A DNA stretch of 64,000 nt from contig NZ_BBNM01000008.1 in the NCBI RefSeq assembly GCF_000760595.1, positions 93,726 through 157,725 of the forward strand. The letters run 5' to 3'. The DNA comes from Acinetobacter soli (lineage in GTDB: Bacteria > Pseudomonadota > Gammaproteobacteria > Pseudomonadales > Moraxellaceae). Below are positions 36,289-44,476 of the stretch, piece after piece. The position numbers and the translations under genes are program-made. Every line of letters starts with the position of its first letter. Positions within the stretch are counted from its first letter, which is position 1. Under the pieces are notes generated by a model. That model saw only the letters and a list, made by a program, of their open reading frames with translations. It was not told where the DNA came from and searched no databases.

Positions 36289-37443
36289 TCAGGTGTACCC
36301 ACCCAACAAGCGCTGTTTGATTTTCTGCCAGCGTCCAGTCACTTTGATCGATACATCATTGGGTAACGAACATTTAGCGAGGCGAACCCATACACTCCAA
36401 AACTGTTGGGTAAAATTGGCTTCGTTGTAATGTACGCCATACGCTTCGCATAAGGCTTTTACTTTTGGTGCAACCTCGGCATAACGGTTGGCCGGCATGT
36501 CTGGAAACAAGTGATGCTCAATCTGATGGCTCAAGTTACCGCTTAAAATGTGTAACCATTCAGCACCACTAAAGTTGCTCGATCCGCGAATTTGGCGTAA
36601 GTACCACTGCGCGCGTGTTTCGGTAGCCGTATGGTCTTCTTCAAAGGTTTCAGCATCTTCGGTAAAGTGACCATTAAAAATCACCGCAGAAGACCATAAA
36701 TTACGAATCACATTTGCGACAGCATTGCCCATAAAGACAGGAATCGCATTTGGGCCGGCAATGAGTGGAAAAAATACATAGTCTTTGCCCACCTGACGCA
36801 CCACTTTTTTGCGCAGTTTGGCAGAGTCCAGCCAGACCTGTTTCCAGCTTCTGGTTTTATACACCAAGGCATCTTCTAGGTGCAGATTTTGCACACCAAC
36901 ATACCATTCAAAAAACAGCATCAGCTGCGCTGCCATCGGGATATTCAAAAGAAAGCGCGGTTCCCATTTTTGCTGCTCACTCACGCGTAGTAAGCCATAA
37001 CCGACATCGTGATCTTTACCGACGATATTGGTGTAAGTGTGGTGCACATAGTTATGCGTGTGTTTCCAGTCGTCGCCTGTAGCAATGGTGTCCCAGTCGT
37101 AATTGGCGCCGTTCAAACTCGGATCATTGAGCCAGTCAAACTGACCGTGCATGACGTTGTGTCCGAGTTCCATGTTTTCTACAATTTTAGAGACACCCAA
37201 TAGCCCTGTTCCGAGAAGCCATACAGGTGGAATCCAGCCGCCAAACATCAGCATGCCACGTGAAGCAATTTCGCTGTAGCGGACAAAGTTGCGAATTTTA
37301 TAGATATACAGTGCATCGGCTTCGCCTAAGTGATCCATCACCTCACGGCGAATCGTTTCAATCTCTTGGCCAAAGGCCTCGATTTGTTCAGGGCTTAAAT
37401 AGCTCGATTTACTGTGTTCAGGAAATTTAACCGACATATTCAT
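36289..37443 (-). CDS. Acyl-lipid / acyl-CoA fatty acid desaturase (DesA3/DesC-like)
   Basis: A 384-residue membrane di-iron desaturase. The three histidine boxes are HNVMH (95-99), HTHNYVHH (128-135) and HQIEHH (306-311), with hydrophobic segments between. The HQIEHH form is typical of front-end or delta-9-type bacterial desaturases. It introduces a double bond into membrane acyl chains. The ferredoxin reductase directly upstream in the same direction is the likely electron donor, and a DesT-like repressor faces the pair. Confidence 0.9.
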   Translation of the reverse strand: MNMSVKFPEHSKSSYLSPEQIEAFGQEIETIRREVMDHLGEADALYIYKIRNFVRYSEIASRGMLMFGGWIPPVWLLGTGLLGVSKIVENMELGHNVMHGQFDWLNDPSLNGANYDWDTIATGDDWKHTHNYVHHTYTNIVGKDHDVGYGLLRVSEQQKWEPRFLLNIPMAAQLMLFFEWYVGVQNLHLEDALVYKTRSWKQVWLDSAKLRKKVVRQVGKDYVFFPLIAGPNAIPVFMGNAVANVIRNLWSSAVIFNGHFTEDAETFEEDHTATETRAQWYLRQIRGSSNFSGAEWLHILSGNLSHQIEHHLFPDMPANRYAEVAPKVKALCEAYGVHYNEANFTQQFWSVWVRLAKCSLPNDVSIKVTGRWQKIKQRLLGGYT

Positions 37444-37475
37444 TGTTTTTCTCCGAATCCTGATCTTGTAACGTT

Positions 37476-38498
37476 TTATAGGTTAATCACGACAGGACTG
37501 ACCGCCTGACTAACGCAAAGTTTGATCTGGGTATTGCTGCCATGATCAATTTCACCGGTCAGTATATTTTTGGTGCTTCCGCTGACTTTGGTGCATGTGC
37601 AGGTATTGCAAATTCCCATACGACAGCCATGCGCAGGGCGTAGTCCAGCCTGCTCGGCACTTTCAAGCAAGTTACCTCGGGCCTCAAATTGCTGCTGTGC
37701 GCGCATAAAAGTCACTGGCTGTGCCTCAAGCGATTCATCCACTTGGGTCTGGAAATACTCCATATGCAATCTGTCGCGGCACCCTAACTGGGTAAAAATG
37801 TCATCTGCTGCACGCATCATCGCCGAGGCACCACAGGCATAAACCTGACACTGTGCAAGATCGGATATGCGTTGATTTAAAAAATCCAAACTCAGATGCT
37901 GTGGCTGCTGTGCAGTATTGATGTGATGATAGCGGACTGTTTCGTGCTGATCGGCCACCTGCTGCAACATGGCATGAAAGGCATCGTCGCGGGTGAAGTA
38001 AACCACATCGATTTGCTCAGATTGCTGAAAAAGTGCTTGCTCTAACAAGGCATAAATGGCCGTAATGCCGCTGCCAGAGGCAATGAGTAATACACGATTC
38101 GCTGCCGGCGCCAAAATAAAGTCACCTTGCGGCTGCGAAATCTCAATCACCTGCCCCACATTAAGCTGGCTCATTGCGCGAGACACCTTGCCTTGTACCT
38201 TAACGCCTAAATCAATCTGACCATTGGGGTGGCTACGCATAATCGAATAACTGCGCTGCTGATGAACACCCTCAAGCACCAGCGTGACCAAGATGCTTTG
38301 TCCGGCACGGATCTGCTGTGTATTAAAATGAGTATTCGGTAATAAAGACACTTGATAAAAATCAGGCGCTACGGCTTCAACCGCAACCACCTGTGCTTTG
38401 GCTTTCTTCCACGACCACATTGGGTTGACCTGTTCGAGTACAAAATCGACAAAGTCTTCACGAATCCATTGCGGCTGGTAGCGGGCTAACATGTTCAT
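37476..38498 (-). CDS. Ferredoxin-NADP reductase-type oxidoreductase with C-terminal [2Fe-2S] domain
   Basis: A 340-residue flavoprotein: an FAD-binding barrel (QQRSYSIMRSHPNGQIDLGV, with the RSYS motif), an NAD(P)-binding domain (VLLIASGSGITAIYALLEQA), and a C-terminal plant-type ferredoxin domain with cysteines in GCRMGICNTCTC and a last one in IKLCVSQA. It passes electrons from NAD(P)H to the desaturase downstream, 32 bases away. The pair equals the DesC-DesB arrangement of Pseudomonas. Confidence 0.9.
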   Translation of the reverse strand: MNMLARYQPQWIREDFVDFVLEQVNPMWSWKKAKAQVVAVEAVAPDFYQVSLLPNTHFNTQQIRAGQSILVTLVLEGVHQQRSYSIMRSHPNGQIDLGVKVQGKVSRAMSQLNVGQVIEISQPQGDFILAPAANRVLLIASGSGITAIYALLEQALFQQSEQIDVVYFTRDDAFHAMLQQVADQHETVRYHHINTAQQPQHLSLDFLNQRISDLAQCQVYACGASAMMRAADDIFTQLGCRDRLHMEYFQTQVDESLEAQPVTFMRAQQQFEARGNLLESAEQAGLRPAHGCRMGICNTCTCTKVSGSTKNILTGEIDHGSNTQIKLCVSQAVSPVVINL

Positions 38499-38549
38499 AC
38501 GTTCCTCGTTTGTATCTGGCTATTTATATGAGTGAACAAATGTGCTTTT

Positions 38550-38567
38550 AGTGAACACTTGTACACA
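38550..38567. promoter_or_regulatory. DesT-type operator, site 1
   Basis: AGTGAACACTTGTACACA is a near palindrome (GTGAAC, four bases, GTACAC). It lies in the 190-base gap between the desaturase-reductase operon and the DesT-like regulator, and resembles the AGTGAAC-N4-GTTGACT operator I recall for Pseudomonas DesT. Confidence 0.65.
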
Positions 38568-38587
38568 ATAGGCTCTTTTTTTATTTC

Positions 38588-38605
38588 AGTCAACAGGTGT
38601 TCACT
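38588..38605. promoter_or_regulatory. DesT-type operator, site 2
   Basis: AGTCAACAGGTGTTCACT; its complement reads AGTGAACACCTGTTGACT, which matches AGTGAAC-N4-GTTGACT at every fixed position. It lies 21 bases from site 1. A third half-site, AGTGAAC, is at 38531-38537. Confidence 0.72.
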
Positions 38606-38689
38606 GGTTTTTTGATTGCTTATTTTTACTTTTTTGAAATACCGATGCTTTTTGATAGACTCGTGGCAGGTTTTTATTAGGTCATGGGC

Positions 38690-39325
38690 ATGTCGATCCG
38701 GGATGAACGTAAACAGCAAAGTCGTCAGGCATTACTCGATGCCGCGTTACAACTGAGTACAGGGGGTCGTTCATTTAGCAGTATTAGTCTGCGCGAAGTG
38801 GCCCGCGAGGTCGGTTTGGTTCCCACCGCGTTTTACCGGCATTTTCAAGATATGGATGCATTAGGACAAGAACTGGTCGATCAAGTTGCGCTTCATATTA
38901 AAAGTCTGATTCATCAGCTCGGTCAAAGTTATCTGCAACAAGCCAATTCACATCCGCAAACCAGTATTGAGCTGTTTTTTCAAGCCATCAACCGCAGCCC
39001 TTTAGAATGGCAATTTATGATTGCTGAGCGTTGGGGCGGCTCTGCGGCAGTACGTCAGGCCATTGCACGCGAAATCGACGATTTGATTGAAGATCTGGCC
39101 AGCGACCTGCGTAAACTGCCGATGTTTGAACATATTCAGCATTCTCAAGATTTAAAAGTGCTTTCCGATATTTTGATTAATATGTCTTTTACTTGGGCCA
39201 TGACATGGCTAAGCCTGCCACGTCAATTACAAGAGCCTATGTTGTCTGATCAGCAGCATAACTTTGTTGAAAATGCCACAACCCAAGTGCGCTTATTGTT
39301 CAGAGGCGTTGCAAACTGGGAATAG
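38690..39325 (+). CDS. desT: TetR-family regulator of unsaturated fatty acid genes (DesT/FabR-like)
   Basis: A 211-residue TetR protein (213 if it starts at ATG 38684; an AGG spaced 8 bases favours 38690). The N-terminal helix-turn-helix reads FSSISLREVAREVGLVPTAF followed by YRHFQDMDALGQEL, phrases typical of FabR/DesT, which bind acyl-CoA or acyl-ACP and sense the saturated/unsaturated ratio. It is divergent from the desaturase operon, with two DesT-type operators between. Confidence 0.85.
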   Translation: MSIRDERKQQSRQALLDAALQLSTGGRSFSSISLREVAREVGLVPTAFYRHFQDMDALGQELVDQVALHIKSLIHQLGQSYLQQANSHPQTSIELFFQAINRSPLEWQFMIAERWGGSAAVRQAIAREIDDLIEDLASDLRKLPMFEHIQHSQDLKVLSDILINMSFTWAMTWLSLPRQLQEPMLSDQQHNFVENATTQVRLLFRGVANWE

Positions 39326-39454
39326 CGTGGCTTTTTTTGTTGATGACAGGTGATGCAACATGCTATAGATGGGAGGTATCACCAAAGACAACAGATAATT
39401 TCGCCCAAAGCAAATGGATGCTGGCGTGTGATCAAAACAGTGACAGGAATACTC

Positions 39455-40090
39455 ATGAATCCAGATCGCCATCAACAATTTTTAATCCGTAAAGAACGCA
39501 TCTTAAGTGTCGCCGAAAAGCTGTTATTGGAAAACAATCAGGAAATTACCCTAGACGAGCTGGTGGCAGAGCTTGATATCGCCAAAGGCACCCTCTACAA
39601 ACATTTTAAAAGTAAAAACGAGCTACTTTTAGAGCTGGTGATTCAAAATGAAAAGCGTTTGCTTGAGATTTCCCAACAGCATAATCGTGATTTCAAGGAA
39701 TATGCACCAACCTACATGTTGCACCATTTGACGGCGCCTGCACGTACCATCTTGCTGCATCAACTTGAAGAAAATCTGACCATGACCGAATCGAAGCTGA
39801 ATCACCTATTTGAAGCGCTCTATGAGATTCGTCAGGCACGTATTCTGGCCATTAAGGACATTACTGAGGCCTATTTGAAATCGGTCAATTACGATATGTC
39901 GATTCGTGATTACCTGTCGTACATTTGGTCACTGACGTATGGTGCGGCACTGTTGCTCAATTCGAGCTATTATCAGCGTTCGATTGGCTCACGACAAAAA
40001 CTGATCAACTTGTATATCAATCAGGCGCTTTCTTTACCTGCGCAGTCGATCAATCTGGATGCATTCGAGATTGAACTCAAAGATGCCTAA
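39455..40090 (+). CDS. TetR-family transcriptional regulator
   Basis: A 211-residue TetR protein. ATG 39455 starts MNPDRHQQFLIRKERILSVA with an AGGA about 11 bases before; the longer upstream frame (from 39350) has no regulator-like sequence. The helix-turn-helix is ITLDELVAELDIAKGTLYKH-FKSKNELL. The C-terminal ligand domain is not recognised. It lies 129 bases after the DesT-like gene but has no obvious target beside it. Confidence 0.85.
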   Translation: MNPDRHQQFLIRKERILSVAEKLLLENNQEITLDELVAELDIAKGTLYKHFKSKNELLLELVIQNEKRLLEISQQHNRDFKEYAPTYMLHHLTAPARTILLHQLEENLTMTESKLNHLFEALYEIRQARILAIKDITEAYLKSVNYDMSIRDYLSYIWSLTYGAALLLNSSYYQRSIGSRQKLINLYINQALSLPAQSINLDAFEIELKDA

Positions 40091-40113
40091 CCCTTGCAAA
40101 AGCAGCATGTACA

Positions 40114-40144
40114 AAAAAGGTTTCTGATATTCAGAAACCTTTTT
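40114..40144. terminator. Bidirectional terminator between tetR and dsbA
   Basis: AAAAAGGTTTCTGA (40114-40127) pairs perfectly with TCAGAAACCTTTTT (40131-40144), loop of 3, T runs on both strands. It separates converging genes. Confidence 0.92.
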
Positions 40145-40170
40145 ATGAGGGCTAATCGCAATTTTGTGGG

Positions 40171-40791
40171 TTATTTTTTCGCAGCGCGCTCTTTTTGCAC
40201 CAGATAGTTCACCACCTGAACCACTTTACCATCTTCACCCTGTACCACGTATTTGCCGTTGACCACCACAGCCGGCACGCCCGTTAATTGATACTGCTGC
40301 GCCAGTTTGTTCGATTCAGCAATTTTGGCCGTAATCGGGAAAGAGTTAAACATGCTGTTGAACTTTTGCTCTGGCACGCCATAGTTCACATAAAACTTGG
40401 CCAAAGATGCCTGATCAAAAATTTGCTGGTTTTGGGCATGGATCGCATGGAACAACGGGAGATGCGTTTTTTGACGTACACCCAGCGCTTCAGACACATA
40501 ATAGGCACGAGCACCCTGCTCCCAGACTTTATTCATGGCAGCCGGCGTGCGCAAGAAATTCACATCTTTTGGCAGTTGCTTTAACCATGTTTGCATGTAT
40601 GGCTCAAGCTTATAACAGTGCGGACAGCCGTACCAGAAAAACTCACGTACTTCAATTTTGCCCGGTACCGCGACTTTACCCGGGTTTGCAATCACGGTGT
40701 AGTCCTTGCCTGCCACAAAGTCGGCTGCCATCGTGGTGCCCGAAAAGGCCATTATTGCAGCAGAAAGTCCGCCCAAAACAAATTTTTTCAT
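40171..40791 (-). CDS. dsbA: Periplasmic thiol:disulfide interchange protein
   Basis: A 206-residue DsbA with signal peptide (VLGGLSAAIMAFSGTTMA-A), the active site CPHC in FFWYGCPHCYKLEPY, and the cis-proline loop TGVPAVVVNGKYV. A helical insertion lies between. It oxidises cysteines of exported proteins. Divergent from ubiG. Confidence 0.95.
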   Translation of the reverse strand: MKKFVLGGLSAAIMAFSGTTMAADFVAGKDYTVIANPGKVAVPGKIEVREFFWYGCPHCYKLEPYMQTWLKQLPKDVNFLRTPAAMNKVWEQGARAYYVSEALGVRQKTHLPLFHAIHAQNQQIFDQASLAKFYVNYGVPEQKFNSMFNSFPITAKIAESNKLAQQYQLTGVPAVVVNGKYVVQGEDGKVVQVVNYLVQKERAAKK

Positions 40792-40970
40792 TGTCCGTAT
40801 TATCCTCTGAATCGTTATGCTGAGTGTATGCGCTAAATATAAAACAAATATTCAATTTTCGTTTCGTTGTGTGAAGATTTTTTCTGAATTTATCGCTTTT
40901 TCTAGAATTATCGCTACACTAAACAATATATCAAAATCATGACAATCCATTTTAATCTGAGGTCACCCGC

Positions 40971-41681
40971 ATGTCACAGTTGAATGTTGATCCACAAGAA
41001 ATTGCAAAATTTGAAGCACTTGCGGCCCAATGGTGGGATCAGGATTCTGAATTTCGACCATTGCATCAGATCAATCCATTGCGTCTGAACTGGATTGACG
41101 AGCATGCAGGCGGTTTGGCGGGTAAAAAGGTGCTCGATGTCGGTTGTGGGGGCGGTATTTTAGCCGAAAGCATGGCACGCCGTGGTGCAGACGTACTCGG
41201 GATCGATATGGGTGAGGCGCCGCTGAATGTGGGTCGTTTGCATGCCCAGCAAGAAAACGTCAGCAACATCGAATACCGTCAGGTACTGGTGGAAGACTTG
41301 GCCAAAGAACAAGCCGGTCAGTACGATGTCGTGACCTGTATGGAAATGATGGAACACGTGCCAGATCCTGCATCGATTATTCGTGCTTGTCAGGCTTTGG
41401 TTAAACCGGGTGGACATGTCTTTTTCTCCACCATTAACCGTAATCCAAAGTCTTATGTATTTGCCATTTTAGGTGCCGAATACATCTTGCGTTTGCTGCC
41501 AAAAGGCACGCATGACTATCACAAATTTATCCGACCGTCCGAAATGGCGCAAGACATTCGCCATGCGGGGCTCACGCTCAAAAATATGATCGGTCTGCAT
41601 TATAATCCGCTGACCAAGCGTTACTGGCTCGCGCCAAATGTCGATGTTAACTACATGGTTCATACGGTAAAACAAGGATAA
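40971..41681 (+). CDS. ubiG: Ubiquinone biosynthesis O-methyltransferase
   Basis: A 236-residue SAM-dependent methyltransferase. The N-terminal [20 protein letters not shown] is diagnostic of UbiG, followed by the SAM motif [16 protein letters not shown] and [16 protein letters not shown]. It carries out both O-methylations of ubiquinone synthesis. The next gene starts two bases after its stop. Confidence 0.97.
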   Translation: MSQLNVDPQEIAKFEALAAQWWDQDSEFRPLHQINPLRLNWIDEHAGGLAGKKVLDVGCGGGILAESMARRGADVLGIDMGEAPLNVGRLHAQQENVSNIEYRQVLVEDLAKEQAGQYDVVTCMEMMEHVPDPASIIRACQALVKPGGHVFFSTINRNPKSYVFAILGAEYILRLLPKGTHDYHKFIRPSEMAQDIRHAGLTLKNMIGLHYNPLTKRYWLAPNVDVNYMVHTVKQG

Positions 41682-41683
41682 TC

Positions 41684-42391
41684 ATGAGCGCTGTTCTTTT
41701 TGATCTTGATGGTACCCTGATTGACACAGCGGCTGACTTTATTCGCATCATTCAGGCCATGTGCCGTGAAGAACAGCGTGATGTAGTCGATGCCGACTTG
41801 ATTCGCACTCAAGTGTCTGAAGGCGCTCGTGCCATGGTGAAGTTGGTCTATCCAGAACTGGCCGCCGATGATGCGACCTTTCTCGCGCATCGTCAGCGCT
41901 TTCTCGATTTGTATGAGCAAGATATTGTCGTCGACACCGACCTGTTTAGCGGGATGACATCTTTACTCGAACAGTTAGAGGCGCAGCAGATTCCGTGGGG
42001 TATTGTCACCAATAAACCACGTTATCTGACCGAATTGCTATTAAAGCGACTTGATCTGACCGAGCGCTGTGCGGTGTTGGTATGCCCAGAAGATGTCAAA
42101 CATGCCAAACCTGATCCAGAACCCATGTTTCTAGCGGCCGAGCAGCTTCAGGTTCCAGCCGAGCAAATTATTTATGTGGGTGATCATCCGCGTGATATCG
42201 ATGCAGGACGTGCAGCCAACATGTATACGATTCTGGCCGCTTATGGTTACCTACCGCTGGCCTACAAAGACGATCTGGCTGCATGGCAAGCCGATGCGAT
42301 TGTGCACACAGTTACAGAACTGGAAACAAAAATTTTGCAGCAGCTGGGTTTAAAATCAAATCCAGCTGAACAGATGCAACAGCATGCTTGA
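41684..42391 (+). CDS. gph: Phosphoglycolate phosphatase-like HAD hydrolase
   Basis: A 235-residue HAD phosphatase: motif I FDLDGTLIDTAADF, motif II IVTNKPRYL, motif III lysine in KHAKPDPEPMFLAAEQL and motif IV YVGDHPRDIDAGRAANM. In Acinetobacter and Pseudomonas this gene (mupP or gph) follows ubiG. MupP dephosphorylates MurNAc-6-phosphate in the peptidoglycan recycling route, so that is an alternative substrate. Confidence 0.88.
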   Translation: MSAVLFDLDGTLIDTAADFIRIIQAMCREEQRDVVDADLIRTQVSEGARAMVKLVYPELAADDATFLAHRQRFLDLYEQDIVVDTDLFSGMTSLLEQLEAQQIPWGIVTNKPRYLTELLLKRLDLTERCAVLVCPEDVKHAKPDPEPMFLAAEQLQVPAEQIIYVGDHPRDIDAGRAANMYTILAAYGYLPLAYKDDLAAWQADAIVHTVTELETKILQQLGLKSNPAEQMQQHA

Positions 42392-42422
42392 TAACAACAC
42401 TCAATTTTAAGGAGGTTCCACA

Positions 42423-43169
42423 ATGAAATATTCAGAATATCAACCTCGTACCGATTTACTCAAAGACCGCATTATTTTAATCACGGGTGCTGGCGATGGC
42501 ATTGGGCGTGCAGCAGCACTAAGTTATGCCTTGCACGGCGCTACCGTAGTATTGCATGGCCGTACCCTAAACAAACTTGAAGTCATTTATGACGAAATTG
42601 AGAGTCTGGGTGCACCGCAACCGGCCATTTTGCCGTTACAGCTTTCAAGTGCTTCAGATCGTGATTACGAATTACTGTTTAATACTCTTGAAGACCAGTT
42701 TGGTCGCCTAGACGGTATTTTGCACAATGCGGGCATCTTGGGTGAACGTGTTCCGCTGGCGCATTATCCTGCCGACGTATGGGATGATGTCATGGCAGTA
42801 AATCTGCGCGCTCCTTTTGTATTAACGCAGGCACTATTGCCCTTGCTTGAAAAATCGCAAAATGCATCGGTAGTGTTTGCCAGCTCCGGTGTGGGCCGTG
42901 AAGCGCGCGCATTATGGGGGGCTTATTCGGTTTCAAAAGTTGCCATTGAAGCTGTCAGCAAAATTTTTGCCAGCGAACATACCTATCCGAATATTCGCTT
43001 TAACTGCATTAATCCGGGGGCAACTCGTACCGCCATGCGTGCCAAAGCCTATCCTGAAGAAGATCCACTGTCTTTACCAACATCCGAATCGATCATGCCC
43101 GCCTATCTGTACTTGATGGGTGATGATAGTCTCGATTTAAACGGCGTCAGTATCGACGCGCAGGATTAA
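42423..43169 (+). CDS. YciK-like short-chain dehydrogenase/reductase
   Basis: A 248-residue classical SDR: LITGAGDGIGRAAALSYALH, the NAG motif ILHNAGILG, and the catalytic YSVSKVAIEAVSK. These match the YciK family that follows ubiG-gph in gammaproteobacteria; the substrate is not established. It has a strong ribosome site (AAGGAGG about 7 bases before ATG) and belongs to the ubiG-gph operon. Confidence 0.92.
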   Translation: MKYSEYQPRTDLLKDRIILITGAGDGIGRAAALSYALHGATVVLHGRTLNKLEVIYDEIESLGAPQPAILPLQLSSASDRDYELLFNTLEDQFGRLDGILHNAGILGERVPLAHYPADVWDDVMAVNLRAPFVLTQALLPLLEKSQNASVVFASSGVGREARALWGAYSVSKVAIEAVSKIFASEHTYPNIRFNCINPGATRTAMRAKAYPEEDPLSLPTSESIMPAYLYLMGDDSLDLNGVSIDAQD

Positions 43170-43477
43170 CGAATAAAGCGAATCTTGAACAGCATGTGTT
43201 CGGTCACTTACACATTGGTCTAGGTCTGGTTGCGTATGCAATCAGATCCATTTAAAGTGAAGATCATGATCAAATAAAAATATTGCATCTTATGATATAC
43301 AAGCCGGATCTAAGCCGAAAAAATTCAGCACCTTAGCCTGATAAACAAAAAAGATATCTCCATATTTTTAATAGAATTATTGAATGATCTTCACAGTTTC
43401 TCTGCATTTTTTTTGTACATTAAAGGCTCGTACAAATACCCATTCACAGAGAATACTTGTGTCGTCGAGGATGCATC
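43170..43477 (+). promoter_or_regulatory. Intergenic region before the first RcnB-like gene
   Basis: About 300 bases with no credible gene. The 10-base palindrome GATCATGATC is at 43262-43271. The AT-rich part 43340-43440 probably holds the promoter of the RcnB-like gene. I see no clear terminator for the preceding operon. Confidence 0.35.
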
Positions 43478-43879
43478 ATGAAAAAGATTTTGACAAGCTT
43501 AGTCGTATCACTTGCTACGCTCACAAGCACTGTCACGATCGCAGCACCTAATTTTGATCGTGGATCAGATATGGGGGGACCTTCCCGTGATCGCGGTCAA
43601 GGTTTTGATCGCTCAAATCGTTTTGATCGCGATCAGGATGACTCGATTCGTTCGGAGCGCCGCTTTCGTCAAGAACAAGGCGTGCAGCGTTTAAAACAGC
43701 ATCGCTGGCAGACAGGTTACATCATGCCGCAGCATTATCGCGGCGATGCCTATAAAGCCGACTATCGCGAGTTTAATCTGCCCCGTCCGAGCCGTGGCCA
43801 GCAGTGGTATAAAATTAACAATGACTTTATTCTGGTCAATTCAGACAGCAACGATATTGTGCGCATCATGAATTTTTAA
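43478..43879 (+). CDS. RcnB-family periplasmic protein (first copy)
   Basis: A 133-residue protein with signal peptide (LTSLVVSLATLTSTVTIA-A) from ATG 43478, a low-complexity Asp/Arg/Phe region (GFDRSNRFDRDQDDSIRSER), and a C-terminal RcnB domain: HRWQTGYIMPQHYRGDAY, then RPSRGQQWYKINNDFILV. E. coli RcnB affects nickel and cobalt homeostasis in the periplasm, but most RcnB-family members have no proven role. A paralogue follows. Confidence 0.85.
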   Translation: MKKILTSLVVSLATLTSTVTIAAPNFDRGSDMGGPSRDRGQGFDRSNRFDRDQDDSIRSERRFRQEQGVQRLKQHRWQTGYIMPQHYRGDAYKADYREFNLPRPSRGQQWYKINNDFILVNSDSNDIVRIMNF

Positions 43880-43905
43880 TCGATCTCCTCAAAAAGTCAG
43901 ATTTC

Positions 43906-43934
43906 GCCTGAACCCACGTTCAGGCTTTTTTTAT
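43906..43934 (+). terminator. Rho-independent terminator between the two RcnB-like genes
   Basis: GCCTGAAC (43906-43913) pairs with GTTCAGGC (43918-43925), loop CCAC, followed by TTTTTTTATTT. Confidence 0.9.
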
Positions 43935-44061
43935 TTAAGAAATTTTTTGGATCCAATTTTTATCCATCAAGTTCACATTTTCACAACGTGTCTTCATCAT
44001 TCATCTTAAATTATTCATTACATTAGATTTATCAAATCGATAAAGATAAATGAGGAACATC

Positions 44062-44367
44062 ATGCGTAAATTAACTACTGCTATTATTTTAGCAACAGCA
44101 GGTATTGTGACCACTTCGGCTATGGCTGCACCACACGATCACAACGACATGCGTCATGAGCATCATGCTGCGTATCAGGATAAAAAAGCCGACTGGCGTC
44201 CGGGTCAGTTCGCACCAAAACAGTACGTATCCGACCGTTATAAAGTCGATCACCGCGGATATAAAAAGCTTCATAAGCCAGGGCGCGGCCAACACTGGAT
44301 TAAAGCCAACGGCCATTATCTTTTAATCAACGATCACAACCACAAAATTATTCAAGTCGTTCGCTAA
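44062..44367 (+). CDS. RcnB-family periplasmic protein (second copy)
   Basis: A 101-residue protein. ATG 44062 is favoured by GAGG about 9 bases before. The signal peptide is LTTAIILATAGIVTTSAMA-A. The mature start is histidine-rich (PHDHNDMRHEHHAAYQDK), which may bind metal, and the RcnB core follows (RPGQFAPKQYVSDRYKVDHR, GRGQHWIKANGHYLLIND). It shares the GRGQxWxKxNxxxxLxN pattern with the first copy. Confidence 0.85.
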   Translation: MRKLTTAIILATAGIVTTSAMAAPHDHNDMRHEHHAAYQDKKADWRPGQFAPKQYVSDRYKVDHRGYKKLHKPGRGQHWIKANGHYLLINDHNHKIIQVVR

Positions 44368-44378
44368 TTGAATCTCTC

Positions 44379-44416
44379 AAAAATGCCCAAGCCATGACGG
44401 TTTGGGCATTTTTTTA
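44379..44416 (+). terminator. Rho-independent terminator after the second RcnB-like gene
   Basis: AAAAATGCCCAA (44379-44390) pairs with TTGGGCATTTTT (44402-44413), followed by more T. Confidence 0.9.
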
Positions 44417-44476
44417 TTGAAGGATCAGCGATTTTGTTTAGAATCCTAACTATGCTTTCTTTATGCTGAGCCTTCT

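Noticed and set aside
38495..38719. 74-codon minus-strand frame across the DesT operator region
   Set aside because: It covers the operators and divergent promoters and overlaps the regulator start; no protein features.
39350..39454. Upstream 35-codon extension of the second TetR regulator
   Set aside because: The extension has no regulator-like sequence; ATG 39455 has a ribosome site and gives the normal TetR N-terminus.
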